In this document: positions 8,827 to 18,599 of the stretch, piece by piece | Layout: the number at the start of each line of letters is the position of its first letter | Numbering within the stretch: the first letter of the stretch is position 1 | Assembly: GCA_019637995.1 (NCBI GenBank) | Contig: JAHBUQ010000003.1 | Span: 62,001-126,000 of the forward strand | From: Ignavibacteriota bacterium | GTDB taxonomy: Bacteria > Bacteroidota > Ignavibacteria > Kapaibacteriales > UBA2268 | DNA: 64,000 nt | Direction: 5' to 3' | Program-made: the position numbers and the translations under genes | The notes under the pieces: model-generated | The model's database searches: none | What the model saw: only the letters and a program-made list of their open reading frames with translations | Told to the model about the DNA's origin: nothing

Positions 8827-8931
8827 ATTAGTAATCAGCTTAGTGCTGGTTTAAATTAATAAAATTGAAAACCATGATTTTTCAAATAAAATCATTAAAT
8901 AATAATTATATAAAATTTTGAGCTTTTTAAT

Positions 8932-9807
8932 ATGATAAAAAGTATGACAGGCTTCAGCAAGGCTGAAGTAAACGAAAACGGCATTCACGCCACTGTTGAG
9001 CTTAAATGCTTAAACGGCAGATATCTTGATATCAATTGCAAAATGCCAAGGAATATTCAGCATCGTGAGTATGAAGTCAGAGAATTACTTAGACGTACTG
9101 TATCACGAGGAACTTTAACAGTCAACATAAACGTTGAGTCCTCTGCTGCAACAGGTAATTTTTCAATAAAAGAAGATGCTGCCAGAAACATTTATAATTC
9201 TTTAAATAACATCAGAAAAAAGCTGAAAATCAAGCAGAATGTTTCAATAGAACATTTGCTAAAATTTTCTGATGAAATAATCGCTACAACTGAAGGCGAA
9301 GACGAAGAATTAATTATGAATGTAGTTAAGAATGCTGTAACAAATTCTGTTCGAAATCTTGATAATATGCAGAAGAAAGAAGGTCAGCAGATTATGAAGG
9401 ATATAATGAACCGAATGAGAAATGTTACAGAATTAGTCGAGAAAGTTTCTAAGTTAGGTCTTGAGAAAATTCCGGCTGAACGCGAGAGATTAAGGCAGCG
9501 TATAGCCCAGCTCTTTGAAAGTGATGAATACGACGAGCAGAGACTTCAAACTGAAATGGTGCTTTTAGCCGATAAACTTGACATTTCCGAAGAAGTGGTA
9601 AGGCTTAATTCTCATTTTCTTTTTTTCTATGAAACGGTTAAATCTCTTGAACCATCCGGCAGAAAAATCAATTTCCTACTTCAGGAAATGGGAAGAGAAG
9701 TAAATACCATCGGTAATAAAGCTAATGATGCTCAGATTTCACAGTTGATCGTAACTGTAAAAGAAGAGTTAGAAAGAATCAGAGAGCAGATTCAGAATAT
9801 TGAATAA
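8932..9807 (+). CDS. YicC/YloC family endoribonuclease
   Basis: 291 residues, close to the 287 of E. coli YicC. The N-terminal start IKSMTGFSKAE and the C-terminal block NFLLQEMGREVNTIGNKANDA are family signatures; the central part is helical. YicC proteins act as endoribonucleases, with a role in small-RNA turnover in E. coli. The gene usually precedes gmk, but here it is followed 8 bases later by an NFACT (RqcH) gene, linking it to RNA or ribosome quality control by context. Confidence 0.9.
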   Translation: MIKSMTGFSKAEVNENGIHATVELKCLNGRYLDINCKMPRNIQHREYEVRELLRRTVSRGTLTVNINVESSAATGNFSIKEDAARNIYNSLNNIRKKLKIKQNVSIEHLLKFSDEIIATTEGEDEELIMNVVKNAVTNSVRNLDNMQKKEGQQIMKDIMNRMRNVTELVEKVSKLGLEKIPAERERLRQRIAQLFESDEYDEQRLQTEMVLLADKLDISEEVVRLNSHFLFFYETVKSLEPSGRKINFLLQEMGREVNTIGNKANDAQISQLIVTVKEELERIREQIQNIE

Positions 9808-9815
9808 TTCTCTAT

Positions 9816-11444
9816 ATGGTTAGAAATTATTATACTTTACTGCATATAGCCCGCGAGATTGAAACCCTTGCGGGCTGTGTTGTTGATGAATGCTTTTCGC
9901 AGGAAAAGGATGAATTAATAATAAGACTTAATGACGGCAAAAGGGAAAACTATATAATTTTCAATGCTGATGGAAAATATGATTCTATTTTTTTACAACC
10001 AAAATTTCGCAGAGCCGGAAAAAATTCTGTAGCACTTCTCGAAAGTTTAGAGGGTGATATTCTACAATCGGCTGAAGTTTTGGGAAAAAGCCGAATAATC
10101 AAAATCAATTTTCTGCATAGCACAGTTTATGCTGTATTATTTGGCGGGGTTTACAGTAACTTTCTGGTATTGAACAGTGATAATCTAATTATTGATTCAT
10201 TCAAAGCCGGTCAGTATCAAACCGAATCAGCATTCATGCCGCCTGAAGAACATCAAAAAAATGTAAGTGATTTTCCTTCTGATACTAAGATCAAATCAGC
10301 TATTGCAAATTCAAAATATTTGTTTGGAAATACTTACGCAAGTGAAGTTTTTCATCGCTTGAGCGATGGCACGATCAAACCGGAAATGCAAATCAGTGAT
10401 CTAAATGCAAATCAGTTTGATGCAATATTACGCATTTCAGACGAATTGAAAAATGAACTTGAAAGCTCGAATCATTTTTTTGTGCTCGAAAATAGTAGCG
10501 GCAAAAATATTATGTCGCCTGTAAAATTATGCGGTTACGAATTGAAATCCAATCATGATAGTGTTTCTGAAGCAGTTCACAAAAGAAATGTTTCTGATAT
10601 AATTGAAAGTAGATTCAGTGCAGAATACAGCAAAATCAAAAACTTTCTGGATAAGCAGCAGCGCAAACTCGAAAAAGCTATTGAAAATATGCAGGATATC
10701 GAATCGGCTGAAAAAAGGATGGCAGATTACAGGCTTTGGGCTGAGCTTCTGTTGTCTCATCCTGAATGTAAAGGCAAGTTTGGAGAATCAATTGAAGTGG
10801 CAGATTGGTCAGGCAATTCATTTAATATCAAAATTGACCCAAAACTGAATTTAATTGAAAATGCTAAAAAATATTTCGATAAAGCGCATTCTACTCAGGA
10901 AGATATAAAAATTCGCAAGAAAAGATTGCCTGAAATGATTGATAAGTTAAAAATTGTAAGACAAAAGAATGATGATTTATCTAAAGTAAACCGTCTTAAA
11001 GATTTAACCCGATTTGAAGGTACAATTAAACAATCAACAGGAAAAAGAGTTAATACTAAAAAAATGACAATGGAAGAAAAATTCAGAAAGTTTGAACTCG
11101 GCGAAGGATATGTTCTCTATGCCGGAAAAAATGCCTCAAATAATGACGAGCTTACAATGAAATTCGCCAATCAGAATGATGTATGGCTTCATGCAAGAGG
11201 TTCAAGCGGCTCTCATACTATTATCAGGATGGATAAAGAAGAAAAGCCACCTAAGAACATTTTGCAGCGTGCAGCCGAAATTACTGCTTTCTATTCAGGT
11301 GCAAGAAATGCTAAATATGTGCCCGTTATATGGACTTTCAAAAAGTATGTACGCAAACCGAAAGGTGCTAATGTCGGAGCTGTGGTTGTATCGAAAGAAA
11401 CAGTTATTATGGCAGAGCCAAAACTTCCTGATGACAATAATTAG
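9816..11444 (+). CDS. NFACT family protein (RqcH/Rqc2 homologue)
   Basis: 542 residues. The C-terminal NFACT-R domain (about 430-540) is clear: GYVLYAGKNASNNDELTMKF, then DVWLHARGSSGSHTII. A helical middle (about 270-400) and an N-terminal NFACT-N-like domain precede it. The family includes bacterial RqcH, which binds stalled 50S-peptidyl-tRNA and adds C-terminal alanine tails, and proteins once named fibronectin-binding (FbpA). The Asp-Arg motif essential in B. subtilis RqcH aligns, by eye, with Ser92-Arg93 here, so the Asp seems to be lost. Start ATG lies 8 bases after yicC, so the two are likely co-transcribed. Confidence 0.85.
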   Translation: MVRNYYTLLHIAREIETLAGCVVDECFSQEKDELIIRLNDGKRENYIIFNADGKYDSIFLQPKFRRAGKNSVALLESLEGDILQSAEVLGKSRIIKINFLHSTVYAVLFGGVYSNFLVLNSDNLIIDSFKAGQYQTESAFMPPEEHQKNVSDFPSDTKIKSAIANSKYLFGNTYASEVFHRLSDGTIKPEMQISDLNANQFDAILRISDELKNELESSNHFFVLENSSGKNIMSPVKLCGYELKSNHDSVSEAVHKRNVSDIIESRFSAEYSKIKNFLDKQQRKLEKAIENMQDIESAEKRMADYRLWAELLLSHPECKGKFGESIEVADWSGNSFNIKIDPKLNLIENAKKYFDKAHSTQEDIKIRKKRLPEMIDKLKIVRQKNDDLSKVNRLKDLTRFEGTIKQSTGKRVNTKKMTMEEKFRKFELGEGYVLYAGKNASNNDELTMKFANQNDVWLHARGSSGSHTIIRMDKEEKPPKNILQRAAEITAFYSGARNAKYVPVIWTFKKYVRKPKGANVGAVVVSKETVIMAEPKLPDDNN

Positions 11445-11576
11445 ATGTTTACTAAAAACTTACATTACCTTTTCAATAAAATGTGGTATTTTTGAAGTTT
11501 GTTAAAATTTAAAATTAACTTTTCTCTTTTTTTTTCGTATTAATAATGTCATAAACAATATTACGGAGTCAAATAA

Positions 11577-12932
11577 ATGAATTATGGACTAAGCCGAAAA
11601 TCAATTTTATTAACATTGATTTCTGCTATTTTTCTGTCAATGAGTATCTCATTATCAGCATCAGTAAGCAGTTTCAACCCAATCAGATTTCACAAAGATT
11701 CGCTTCCAAACGGACTTATTGTAATTTATCATATTGATAAAACCGCACCGGTTGTATCAACAATTATGCACTATAAAGTAGGCTCAAAGGATGAGAATCC
11801 CTCGATGACCGGTTTTGCACATTTTTTCGAACATCTGATGTTTGAATCAACCGATAAAATTCAGCGCGGAGAGCTTGACCGCTTAATTCAAAATGCAGGT
11901 GGCAATTTAAATGCTCACACTTCATTTGATGAAACAGTATATTATATTAATCTTCCTGCAAATCAGTTACCACTTGCACTTTGGATTGAATCCCAAAGGC
12001 TTCGCAAACTGAATGTTGACACCATCGGAGTGGAAACCCAGCGTGGAGTAATTCAGGAAGAAAGAAAGCAAAGAACTGAGAACCAGCCCTATGGCGATAT
12101 GCTTGACAGAATGATGGCAACGCTGTTTAAAGATGGATCATATTCATGGACTCCTATTGGCGCTGAGGAACATATTGCTAAAGCTACAATCGGGCAGTTC
12201 AGAGATTTTTACAACAATTTCTATCAGCCTAATAATGCTACTTTAGTAATTTCAGGCGATTTCGATATTACCCTTGCACAAAAATATGTGGATTCATATT
12301 TTGCCGGTATAGAGCCTGTATCACTACCAAAACGTGAAGTATTTAATATGCCGCCATTGGAAGGTGAAATTAGACATGAAGTAAGCGACAAGCTCGCTCA
12401 AATGCCTGCAATTTTTATAGGCTACAGAGGTCCTGCACTGGTTGATTCACTCTATTACCCAATAAGTTTGCTTTCTGAAATTCTCTCTTCAGGAGAAAGC
12501 TCAAGATTATACAAAAGACTTGTTGATACCGAGCAGGAAGCTGTTGCAGCAAATTTCAATATGATACCACTCGAAAAAGCGGGAGTTATGCTTTTTGTAG
12601 GTGTACCCGGACAAAGCAAAAGTATAAAAAAAGTTGAAAGTTTGTTTTATGAGGAATTAGATAAAATTGTTAAGCAAGGTATATCGGACGATGAGCTTGA
12701 AAAAGCGAAAGCAATTTTTGAAGCCGGTTTTGTTTGCAGTAAGAAATCTGCATCAAATAAAGCAAGAGAACTTGCAAGTTTCCAAAGTTATTATAATGAC
12801 CCGGGACTTATTAATTCCGAGCTCGAAAAATATATGAGTGTTACAAAAGAAGATATTATGAAAGCAGCTCAAGTTTACCTTAATACAAATAATAAGGTAG
12901 TTTTAATTTACAAACCTGAATCTCAAAAATAG
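11577..12932 (+). CDS. M16 family zinc peptidase, catalytic subunit
   Basis: 451 residues with an N-terminal signal peptide, so it acts in the periplasm. The inverted zinc motif HFFEH is at residues 82-86 and the third ligand Glu lies about 76 residues on (VIQEERKQR, residue 162). The two-lobed M16B (pitrilysin/MPP-like) layout is complete. CGGAG lies about 9 bases before the ATG. It is followed 13 bases later by a second M16 protein lacking the zinc motif; such pairs work as heterodimers, like the two MPP subunits. A -7-like TATTTTTG at 11487-11494 may be its promoter. Confidence 0.93.
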   Translation: MNYGLSRKSILLTLISAIFLSMSISLSASVSSFNPIRFHKDSLPNGLIVIYHIDKTAPVVSTIMHYKVGSKDENPSMTGFAHFFEHLMFESTDKIQRGELDRLIQNAGGNLNAHTSFDETVYYINLPANQLPLALWIESQRLRKLNVDTIGVETQRGVIQEERKQRTENQPYGDMLDRMMATLFKDGSYSWTPIGAEEHIAKATIGQFRDFYNNFYQPNNATLVISGDFDITLAQKYVDSYFAGIEPVSLPKREVFNMPPLEGEIRHEVSDKLAQMPAIFIGYRGPALVDSLYYPISLLSEILSSGESSRLYKRLVDTEQEAVAANFNMIPLEKAGVMLFVGVPGQSKSIKKVESLFYEELDKIVKQGISDDELEKAKAIFEAGFVCSKKSASNKARELASFQSYYNDPGLINSELEKYMSVTKEDIMKAAQVYLNTNNKVVLIYKPESQK

Positions 12933-12945
12933 GGAGAAATTGAAA

Positions 12946-15021
12946 ATGTATAAATTATTTTTATTTATAACTTTATTATTTGTAAACATAAGTTTACTTG
13001 CAAAAGACTTTAATCCTGATTTAATGCCTGAGCCACTTGAGGAAACAGGTTTCAAATTCCCTGATTATATTGTTAATACACTCGAAAACGGACTTAAAGT
13101 CTATGTCATTCAGGACAAAGAACAACCTGTAGTATCATTCAGATTGATGATTTTCGGCGGAGCAAGTGTTGAGGGTACGAAAGCAGGTGTCGCAGAATTA
13201 ACTACATCAATGCTGACCAAAGGAACCCAAAAGCGAAGTGCAGGCGATATTGCAGAAATTATTGACGGAATGGGGGCAACACTTTCAAGTAGCGCAACGA
13301 GCGATTACTGGACTATTTATGCTGAAGGCTTAAAAAAATACGAATCCACATTACTTGATGTTATGGCGGATATTTTATTGAATCCAAAATTTGATACGCA
13401 GGAATTCCTCAAAATTCAGCAGCAAACTCTTGCAGGTCTGCAATTTGAAAAATCTAATTCCGGTGAGCTTGCTCAGGCTCTTTCAAGGATAGCAGTTTAC
13501 GGAAAAGACCACCCTTATGCACAAAGGAAAACAGAACAAAGTGTAAATTCTATTAACGTTAATGACCTTAAAGAATTCCACAAATTATGGACAAAACCAA
13601 ATAATGCATCTATTGCAGTAGTTGGTGATGTTGACCCTGATATAATAGTTAAAAAACTTGAGGAACTTTTCAAGAATTGGTCAAAATCTGAAGTTCCTGC
13701 TATCAATGTACCTGAAGCTACACCAATGCCAAAAGGTATATATTTTGTCAATCGCAGTGGCTCTGCTCAGTCTTCCATTATTATTACCACTAATACAATT
13801 CCCTACAATCATATTGATTTGGAAAGGTTAAAACTCGCTTCAGCTTTGATTGGCGGATCAAATGGAAGATTATATCAAACATTAAGAGAAAAGTATTCAT
13901 TTACATATTCTCCTTACGGATTTCACACTTCTACTAAATTTGCAAACAGATTTGCTGCCGTTGCTGAAGTTGCTAAAGCAAAAACAGATTCATCAATAGC
14001 ACTTGTAATTTCAGAGTTAAATGATATAATCTCCAACTCACCTAAATCCGAAGAACTTGAAAGAGTGCGGACTTCTTTGCTGGGAAATTATAATATGTCA
14101 TTTGAAAACAGTTTATTCATCGCTTCGCTTATTCAGAATGAAGAATTTTACGGAAAACGAATCAATGAAATAAAAACTTACGCATCAAAAATTAAGTCGC
14201 TGACTCCTAATGACATAACAACTGCTGTTAAAAGCTATATTAATCCTGATAATGCTCAAATCATTGTTGTCGGAGAACCGGCTATAGCTTCCGAACTTGA
14301 AAAATACGGAATTGTTTTTAAATATGATTTAGACCTGAATGCCCTAAGTGGTAAAGATGGAAAAACAGAAAAAATATCTTTATCGGCAAAAGATTTAATA
14401 AACAGATACGAAAAGGCTATAGGTGGAAAATCCAATGTTGAAAAGATTACTTCATTGAATGTTATAAGTGAAGCTGAATTGAATGTCGGTGGTCAGATGC
14501 TCCAGGGGCAGGTACTTTCTCAGAAAAAACTACCAAATAAATTATATAACGTTTCTGATTTCAACGTTTTCAAAAGTCAGGTTTGGGTTGATGGTGAAAA
14601 TGCCTGGTCATCTCAGGGAGACCAAGAATCAATTATACAGGAAGGCGATGATAAAAAGCGAATGTTTTTTGATGCTGAAATATTTCCTATTTTAACTCTT
14701 CAGAAGTATAGTTACAAACTGGAAGTACAGGGCAAGCAGGGCAATTCTATTTTGCTTATGGCAACAAGTGAAACCGGAAGCGATAAAACATATTATTTCA
14801 ACGCGGACAATTATCTATTAGAAAAAGAGGAATTTTTAATAGACAGCGGAATTGGCATGTCGGAAATCTGGAGTATTTCTTATAGTGATTATCAGGATTT
14901 TCAGGGTATTAAGCTACCAACTGTTCAGGTAACAAGAACTCCTAATTTCGTAATTACTATGAAATCAAACTATGAAATCAATCCTGAAATTGAAGAAGAG
15001 GTTTTTAAACCACAAAAATAA
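12946..15021 (+). CDS. M16 family non-catalytic partner with a C-terminal extension
   Basis: 691 residues with a signal peptide. It has the M16 fold, but the zinc-motif position reads GVAELTTSML, so there is no HxxEH. The R/Y substrate-binding motif is kept (LREKYSFTYSPYG), as in the non-catalytic partners of M16B dimers. Residues from about 465 to the end form an extra domain beginning INRYEKAIGGKSNVEKI and ending in beta-rich sequence, similar in layout to LolA-like lipoprotein-sorting domains. The ATG at 12946 is preceded by GGGAG; an in-frame TTG two codons upstream is less likely. It pairs with the catalytic gene just upstream. Confidence 0.9.
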   Translation: MYKLFLFITLLFVNISLLAKDFNPDLMPEPLEETGFKFPDYIVNTLENGLKVYVIQDKEQPVVSFRLMIFGGASVEGTKAGVAELTTSMLTKGTQKRSAGDIAEIIDGMGATLSSSATSDYWTIYAEGLKKYESTLLDVMADILLNPKFDTQEFLKIQQQTLAGLQFEKSNSGELAQALSRIAVYGKDHPYAQRKTEQSVNSINVNDLKEFHKLWTKPNNASIAVVGDVDPDIIVKKLEELFKNWSKSEVPAINVPEATPMPKGIYFVNRSGSAQSSIIITTNTIPYNHIDLERLKLASALIGGSNGRLYQTLREKYSFTYSPYGFHTSTKFANRFAAVAEVAKAKTDSSIALVISELNDIISNSPKSEELERVRTSLLGNYNMSFENSLFIASLIQNEEFYGKRINEIKTYASKIKSLTPNDITTAVKSYINPDNAQIIVVGEPAIASELEKYGIVFKYDLDLNALSGKDGKTEKISLSAKDLINRYEKAIGGKSNVEKITSLNVISEAELNVGGQMLQGQVLSQKKLPNKLYNVSDFNVFKSQVWVDGENAWSSQGDQESIIQEGDDKKRMFFDAEIFPILTLQKYSYKLEVQGKQGNSILLMATSETGSDKTYYFNADNYLLEKEEFLIDSGIGMSEIWSISYSDYQDFQGIKLPTVQVTRTPNFVITMKSNYEINPEIEEEVFKPQK

Positions 15022-15116
15022 AAAAATTGAATAAATATTCATTTTATAAATTTTATTTTTGCAGATTCAAAAAATAATCATACTTTTAAAATATGTAAAA
15101 ATAAAAAGGTTACTAT

Positions 15117-15620
15117 ATGGCAAATTTAAATGATACGTACAGTAAAGAACAAAAGGATGATATCCTACAGCTTGTAAGCTTCAATATCGGTGAAGAAGAG
15201 TTTGGAGTTGACATTCTGAAAGTTCAGGAAATTATCAGACTTGTAGAAATCACACGCGTTCCGAACGCTCCGCACTTTGTAGAAGGTGTAATTAACCTGC
15301 GTGGCAAGGTAATCCCTGTGATAGATTTACGGAAGAGACTCGGAATGGTAAGCATCGAGTCAAGTGTTGAAAGTAGAATTGTTGTGGTTGAACTTGAAAA
15401 TAAAATCATTGGTTTTCTTGTTGATTGTGTAAATGAGGTTTTACGTATCTCACGAAGCATTACCGAGCCGCCTCCGGCAATAATAGCAGGCATCAATGCA
15501 GACTATATAACTGCTATTGGCAAGCTCGAAGACAGAATTTTAATATTATTGGACCTGGAAATGATATTAAATACCAATGAAAAGCAATCTCTTACAAATT
15601 TGGAATCAGTGGCAGTTTAA
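15117..15620 (+). CDS. cheW: Chemotaxis adaptor CheW
   Basis: Couples chemoreceptors to the kinase CheA at the inner face of the membrane. 167 residues, a single CheW domain. Conserved stretches are FNIGEEEFGVDILKVQEI, VPNAPHFVEGVINLRGKVIPVIDLR and the later DRILILLDLE. It stands apart from other chemotaxis genes; its stop overlaps the start of the next gene by one base (TAATG), so it is coupled to a LolC/E-like permease. fliLMNO at 43718-46149 gives the window's other motility genes. Confidence 0.93.
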   Translation: MANLNDTYSKEQKDDILQLVSFNIGEEEFGVDILKVQEIIRLVEITRVPNAPHFVEGVINLRGKVIPVIDLRKRLGMVSIESSVESRIVVVELENKIIGFLVDCVNEVLRISRSITEPPPAIIAGINADYITAIGKLEDRILILLDLEMILNTNEKQSLTNLESVAV

Positions 15621-16846
15621 TGAGCTTATCAAGCATCAGATTTATTGCAGACAAAATTACGAGTTCATCTAAGAGACAAAAATTTATTAATTTCACTCTT
15701 GCAGTTTCATTAGTGAGCGTCATGCTTGGATGTATGGCGCTCATTTTGTCATTGGCTATTCTTGATGGCTTCGATAAAAAGCTTCATGAAAGTGCAATTA
15801 AGTTTACTTCCCATATTACCATAACATCATTTAACCGCGAACCACTTTTAAATTACCCTGAAACAGTTAGCGGAATACAAAATCAATTTCCTGAAGTCAA
15901 AGCGGTAGAACCTGTATGCGAAAGAGAGGGACTGATTAAGTCGTCCAGTCTTACCGAAGGAGTTACTATTCGTGGAATTTTTCCGGAGATGAGCATATCA
16001 GGTTTGGAAAGTTTTATCATTGATGGCAAGTTTGGATTTACAGACTCAAACGCTCGCGAAGTTATTATTGGCAAAAGGCTTGCAGATAAATTATCAGCTG
16101 TAATTGGCGATGAAATTACTATACTTACTATGAAAGCCAAAAGTCTTTTTGGTCTACCGGAGCCAAAAGTTGAAAAATATACAATCACGGCTTTGTATAA
16201 TAGCGGAATGGTGCAATACGACGACATTTTAATTTTCATTCCATATGGCAAAGCGCTCAAACTCTTTGATATGCCTGCTTACTCCGCTTCAATGTACCAG
16301 ATAATGCTTGATGATATTTACAAAGCACCTTTTTTGGTTGACTCTATTGAAAGTTTTCTGCGTTATCCTTATTTTGGGCTTACAGTTTTCAACTATCACG
16401 GTTCAATTTTTTCATGGATTGAAATTCAAAAAGAACCAATTCCAATAGTTTTGGGGCTAATTTCGATTGTTGCTGTACTTAATATTATAACATCATTATT
16501 GATTACAATTGTAGAGAAAACCAATACAATCGGAATACTAAGAGCATTAGGGCTGGACAATCGGAAAATTTTAGGAATTTTTATTTACAAAGGATTTTCT
16601 CTTGGTCTGAAAGGAACGATAATGGGATTAAGCCTTGCATATATATTCAGCTATGTGCAGAAAAATTATGGTATAATTCGATTAAAAGGTGAAATTTACT
16701 TTCTTGATGTACTCCCGGTTGAAATTGTACTCGAACACTACATTATTGTAGCTTCTGTTTCTTTGATATTGGCAGTTGTTGCAACTCTCATACCAGCCTT
16801 CATTGCTGTAAAAGTAACACCCCTTAAAGCAATGCAATTCAAATAA
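15620..16846 (+). CDS. LolC/LolE-type ABC transporter permease (FtsX family)
   Basis: 408 residues. The layout is one N-terminal membrane segment (about 28-50), a large periplasmic MacB-core-like domain, then three C-terminal segments (about 275-300, 320-345, 375-400), as in LolC/E, which extract lipoproteins from the inner membrane for transport to the outer membrane. The N-terminal FINFTLAVSLVSVMLGCMAL and C-terminal NTIGILRALGLDNRKI stretches are typical. No ATPase (LolD) is adjacent. Start ATG overlaps the cheW stop. It ends 3 bases before a convergent gene. Confidence 0.88.
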   Translation: MSLSSIRFIADKITSSSKRQKFINFTLAVSLVSVMLGCMALILSLAILDGFDKKLHESAIKFTSHITITSFNREPLLNYPETVSGIQNQFPEVKAVEPVCEREGLIKSSSLTEGVTIRGIFPEMSISGLESFIIDGKFGFTDSNAREVIIGKRLADKLSAVIGDEITILTMKAKSLFGLPEPKVEKYTITALYNSGMVQYDDILIFIPYGKALKLFDMPAYSASMYQIMLDDIYKAPFLVDSIESFLRYPYFGLTVFNYHGSIFSWIEIQKEPIPIVLGLISIVAVLNIITSLLITIVEKTNTIGILRALGLDNRKILGIFIYKGFSLGLKGTIMGLSLAYIFSYVQKNYGIIRLKGEIYFLDVLPVEIVLEHYIIVASVSLILAVVATLIPAFIAVKVTPLKAMQFK

Positions 16847-16849
16847 TAA

Positions 16850-17833
16850 TCAATTTTTCTTCCTGTTTGATGTAAGAAAGGCTCTTAAAAGATTTTCAAC
16901 TTCCCGGTTATTTCCAAATTCTTCAGCAAGTAATGGAGGAGCTTCGTGGTGTCCTGATTTTGTCTGAGCTGCATTTTCGTTGTCATTTCGACTGTACATT
17001 ACTGTAAATGCATAAGTAATTAGTACTGAAAATTCCAATCCAAGTGCAAAAAACACAAGCGATGGCTGAGTTGAAGGAATAAATTTAAGACCTCTCATAC
17101 CAATTATGATGATAAGTACAGCCGCACCAATATATACAAGTCCTAAAACTAAATTACTATATTGATCTGTAAAGTAAAACCTTAAATAAAACTTTAAACT
17201 TGTCCATGAACTAAATATTTTCACTAAAGCATTATGTTGTCTCCACATCAGTACCCTCTGAAAATATCTTAAGTCCTCCGGTGGAATTTCCCATTGCTCA
17301 GCATAATTGAGCAAATCTTTAGTGTCTGCAGCTAATATTTTTTCTATAAAAACATTATTGTTATCCTCAGAGTAATTACCAAATATCTTATAATGCCAGC
17401 TATCAAGAATATTTAAAATTTCACGCTCGATTTTATGCCTCATCAAACCAATTCCAATAGGTAGATTTGATGTAATCATTAGAGTTATTAGAAATGAGAA
17501 CAATGATATAGGAAATACTAATGATAAAATCGGGTTAAACCAATATCTTGCTTCTTGCGAACTCCCTTCGTAAATATCAATAGCCCAACGAGTATAATAG
17601 TTTGTCTTGACTGTTTTTTGAGGCATATCTTTTGAAACACTTATCTCTTCGCCTTTATTTTTTACATTGCCCTCCAAATAATTTATCACAACAGTATTTT
17701 GAATAAATGGAAGAACTGTAAAAAACACTATAACAATAGTAATAGCAAATAAAACCGAAAATACAGCATACTGAGTAAGGTTATGCCTGTACAAGCTATA
17801 ATATGATTCTCTGGCTATGGTTTCTGAACTCAT
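16850..17833 (-). CDS. Membrane protein of unknown function
   Basis: 327 residues, not recognised. Four hydrophobic segments can be seen: about 22-46, 100-122, about 228-248 and 256-280. Between the second and third is a charged cytoplasmic-looking region (HKIEREILNILDSWHYKIFG), and the C-terminus is polar with a His/Glu-rich stretch. No catalytic motif is visible. A lone -7-like TAATTTTG lies at 17863-17856 on its strand. It is transcribed toward the LolC/E-like gene and follows nth by about 97 bases. Confidence 0.75.
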   Translation of the reverse strand: MSSETIARESYYSLYRHNLTQYAVFSVLFAITIVIVFFTVLPFIQNTVVINYLEGNVKNKGEEISVSKDMPQKTVKTNYYTRWAIDIYEGSSQEARYWFNPILSLVFPISLFSFLITLMITSNLPIGIGLMRHKIEREILNILDSWHYKIFGNYSEDNNNVFIEKILAADTKDLLNYAEQWEIPPEDLRYFQRVLMWRQHNALVKIFSSWTSLKFYLRFYFTDQYSNLVLGLVYIGAAVLIIIIGMRGLKFIPSTQPSLVFFALGLEFSVLITYAFTVMYSRNDNENAAQTKSGHHEAPPLLAEEFGNNREVENLLRAFLTSNRKKN

Positions 17834-17930
17834 ATAAGATGTTAATTATTTTAAGCAAAATTATAACATACCAAAATACAAAATAATTTTGTAATATTAA
17901 AATTATGCTAAATACTTTCAAATAAATAAT

Positions 17931-18599
17931 CTAATTATTGAAATTATTTACTGCTGAAGGGCACAAATCCGAAACAACACATTCACTGCATTTTGGTCTC
18001 CGTGCTATACAGGTATTTCTTCCGTGATTTATAAAATAGTGAGTAAAAGTAACCCAGACCTCTTTAGGAAGAATTTTCATAAGTTTATACTCAATTTTGA
18101 CTGCATCATTAGTGTCAGTAAATCCAAGTAAATTTGAAATTCGTGTAACATGAGTATCAACAACAATTCCGGGAGTATTGAAACAGTGTCCTAAAACAAC
18201 ATTAGCCGTTTTCCTGCCGACTCCGGGAAGAGTGAGCAAGTCATCCATTTTATCAGGGACATTCCCATCGAAATCACTGATAATTTTCCGGCAAGCACCC
18301 CTGATGTTTTTTGCTTTTGCTTTATAAAAACCTGTTGAAAATATATCTTTTTCGAGCTCTTCAACCGGTACTTTCAAATAATCATAAGGAGTTAAATATT
18401 TTTTGAATAGTGATTTTGTAACAATATTTACTCTTGCGTCAGTACATTGAGCCGATAAAATAGTTGCTATTAAAAGTTCGAAAGGATTTGTGAAATCCAG
18501 TTGAATCTTTATATCAGGATATATTTCTTTTAAACGGTTGATTATTATGGAAAATCTTTCTTTTTCAGCTTTTTGAGTTTTTGGAAATTTTGTTTTCAT
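17931..18599 (-). CDS. nth: Endonuclease III
   Basis: DNA glycosylase/AP lyase of base-excision repair acting on oxidised pyrimidines. 222 residues. The helix-hairpin-helix is LPGVGRKTANVV with catalytic Lys130; the catalytic Asp is Asp148 in VDTHVTRI. The C-terminal [4Fe-4S] cluster cysteines are Cys197, 204, 207 and 213 with the exact C-x6-C-x2-C-x5-C spacing. The ATG overlaps the upstream glycosyltransferase stop by one base (TAATG), so translation is likely coupled. Confidence 0.97.
   Translation of the reverse strand: MKTKFPKTQKAEKERFSIIINRLKEIYPDIKIQLDFTNPFELLIATILSAQCTDARVNIVTKSLFKKYLTPYDYLKVPVEELEKDIFSTGFYKAKAKNIRGACRKIISDFDGNVPDKMDDLLTLPGVGRKTANVVLGHCFNTPGIVVDTHVTRISNLLGFTDTNDAVKIEYKLMKILPKEVWVTFTHYFINHGRNTCIARRPKCSECVVSDLCPSAVNNFNN

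Noticed and set aside
8831..8896. Weak hairpins after the adenylate kinase gene
   Set aside because: Short AT-rich stems without a T-run; not convincing terminators.
11487..11494. TATTTTTG -7-like boxes (also 15054-15061 and 27001-27008)
   Set aside because: They lie well for the following genes, but no TTG at 17-23 bases upstream supports them, and the motif is common by chance in AT-rich spacers.
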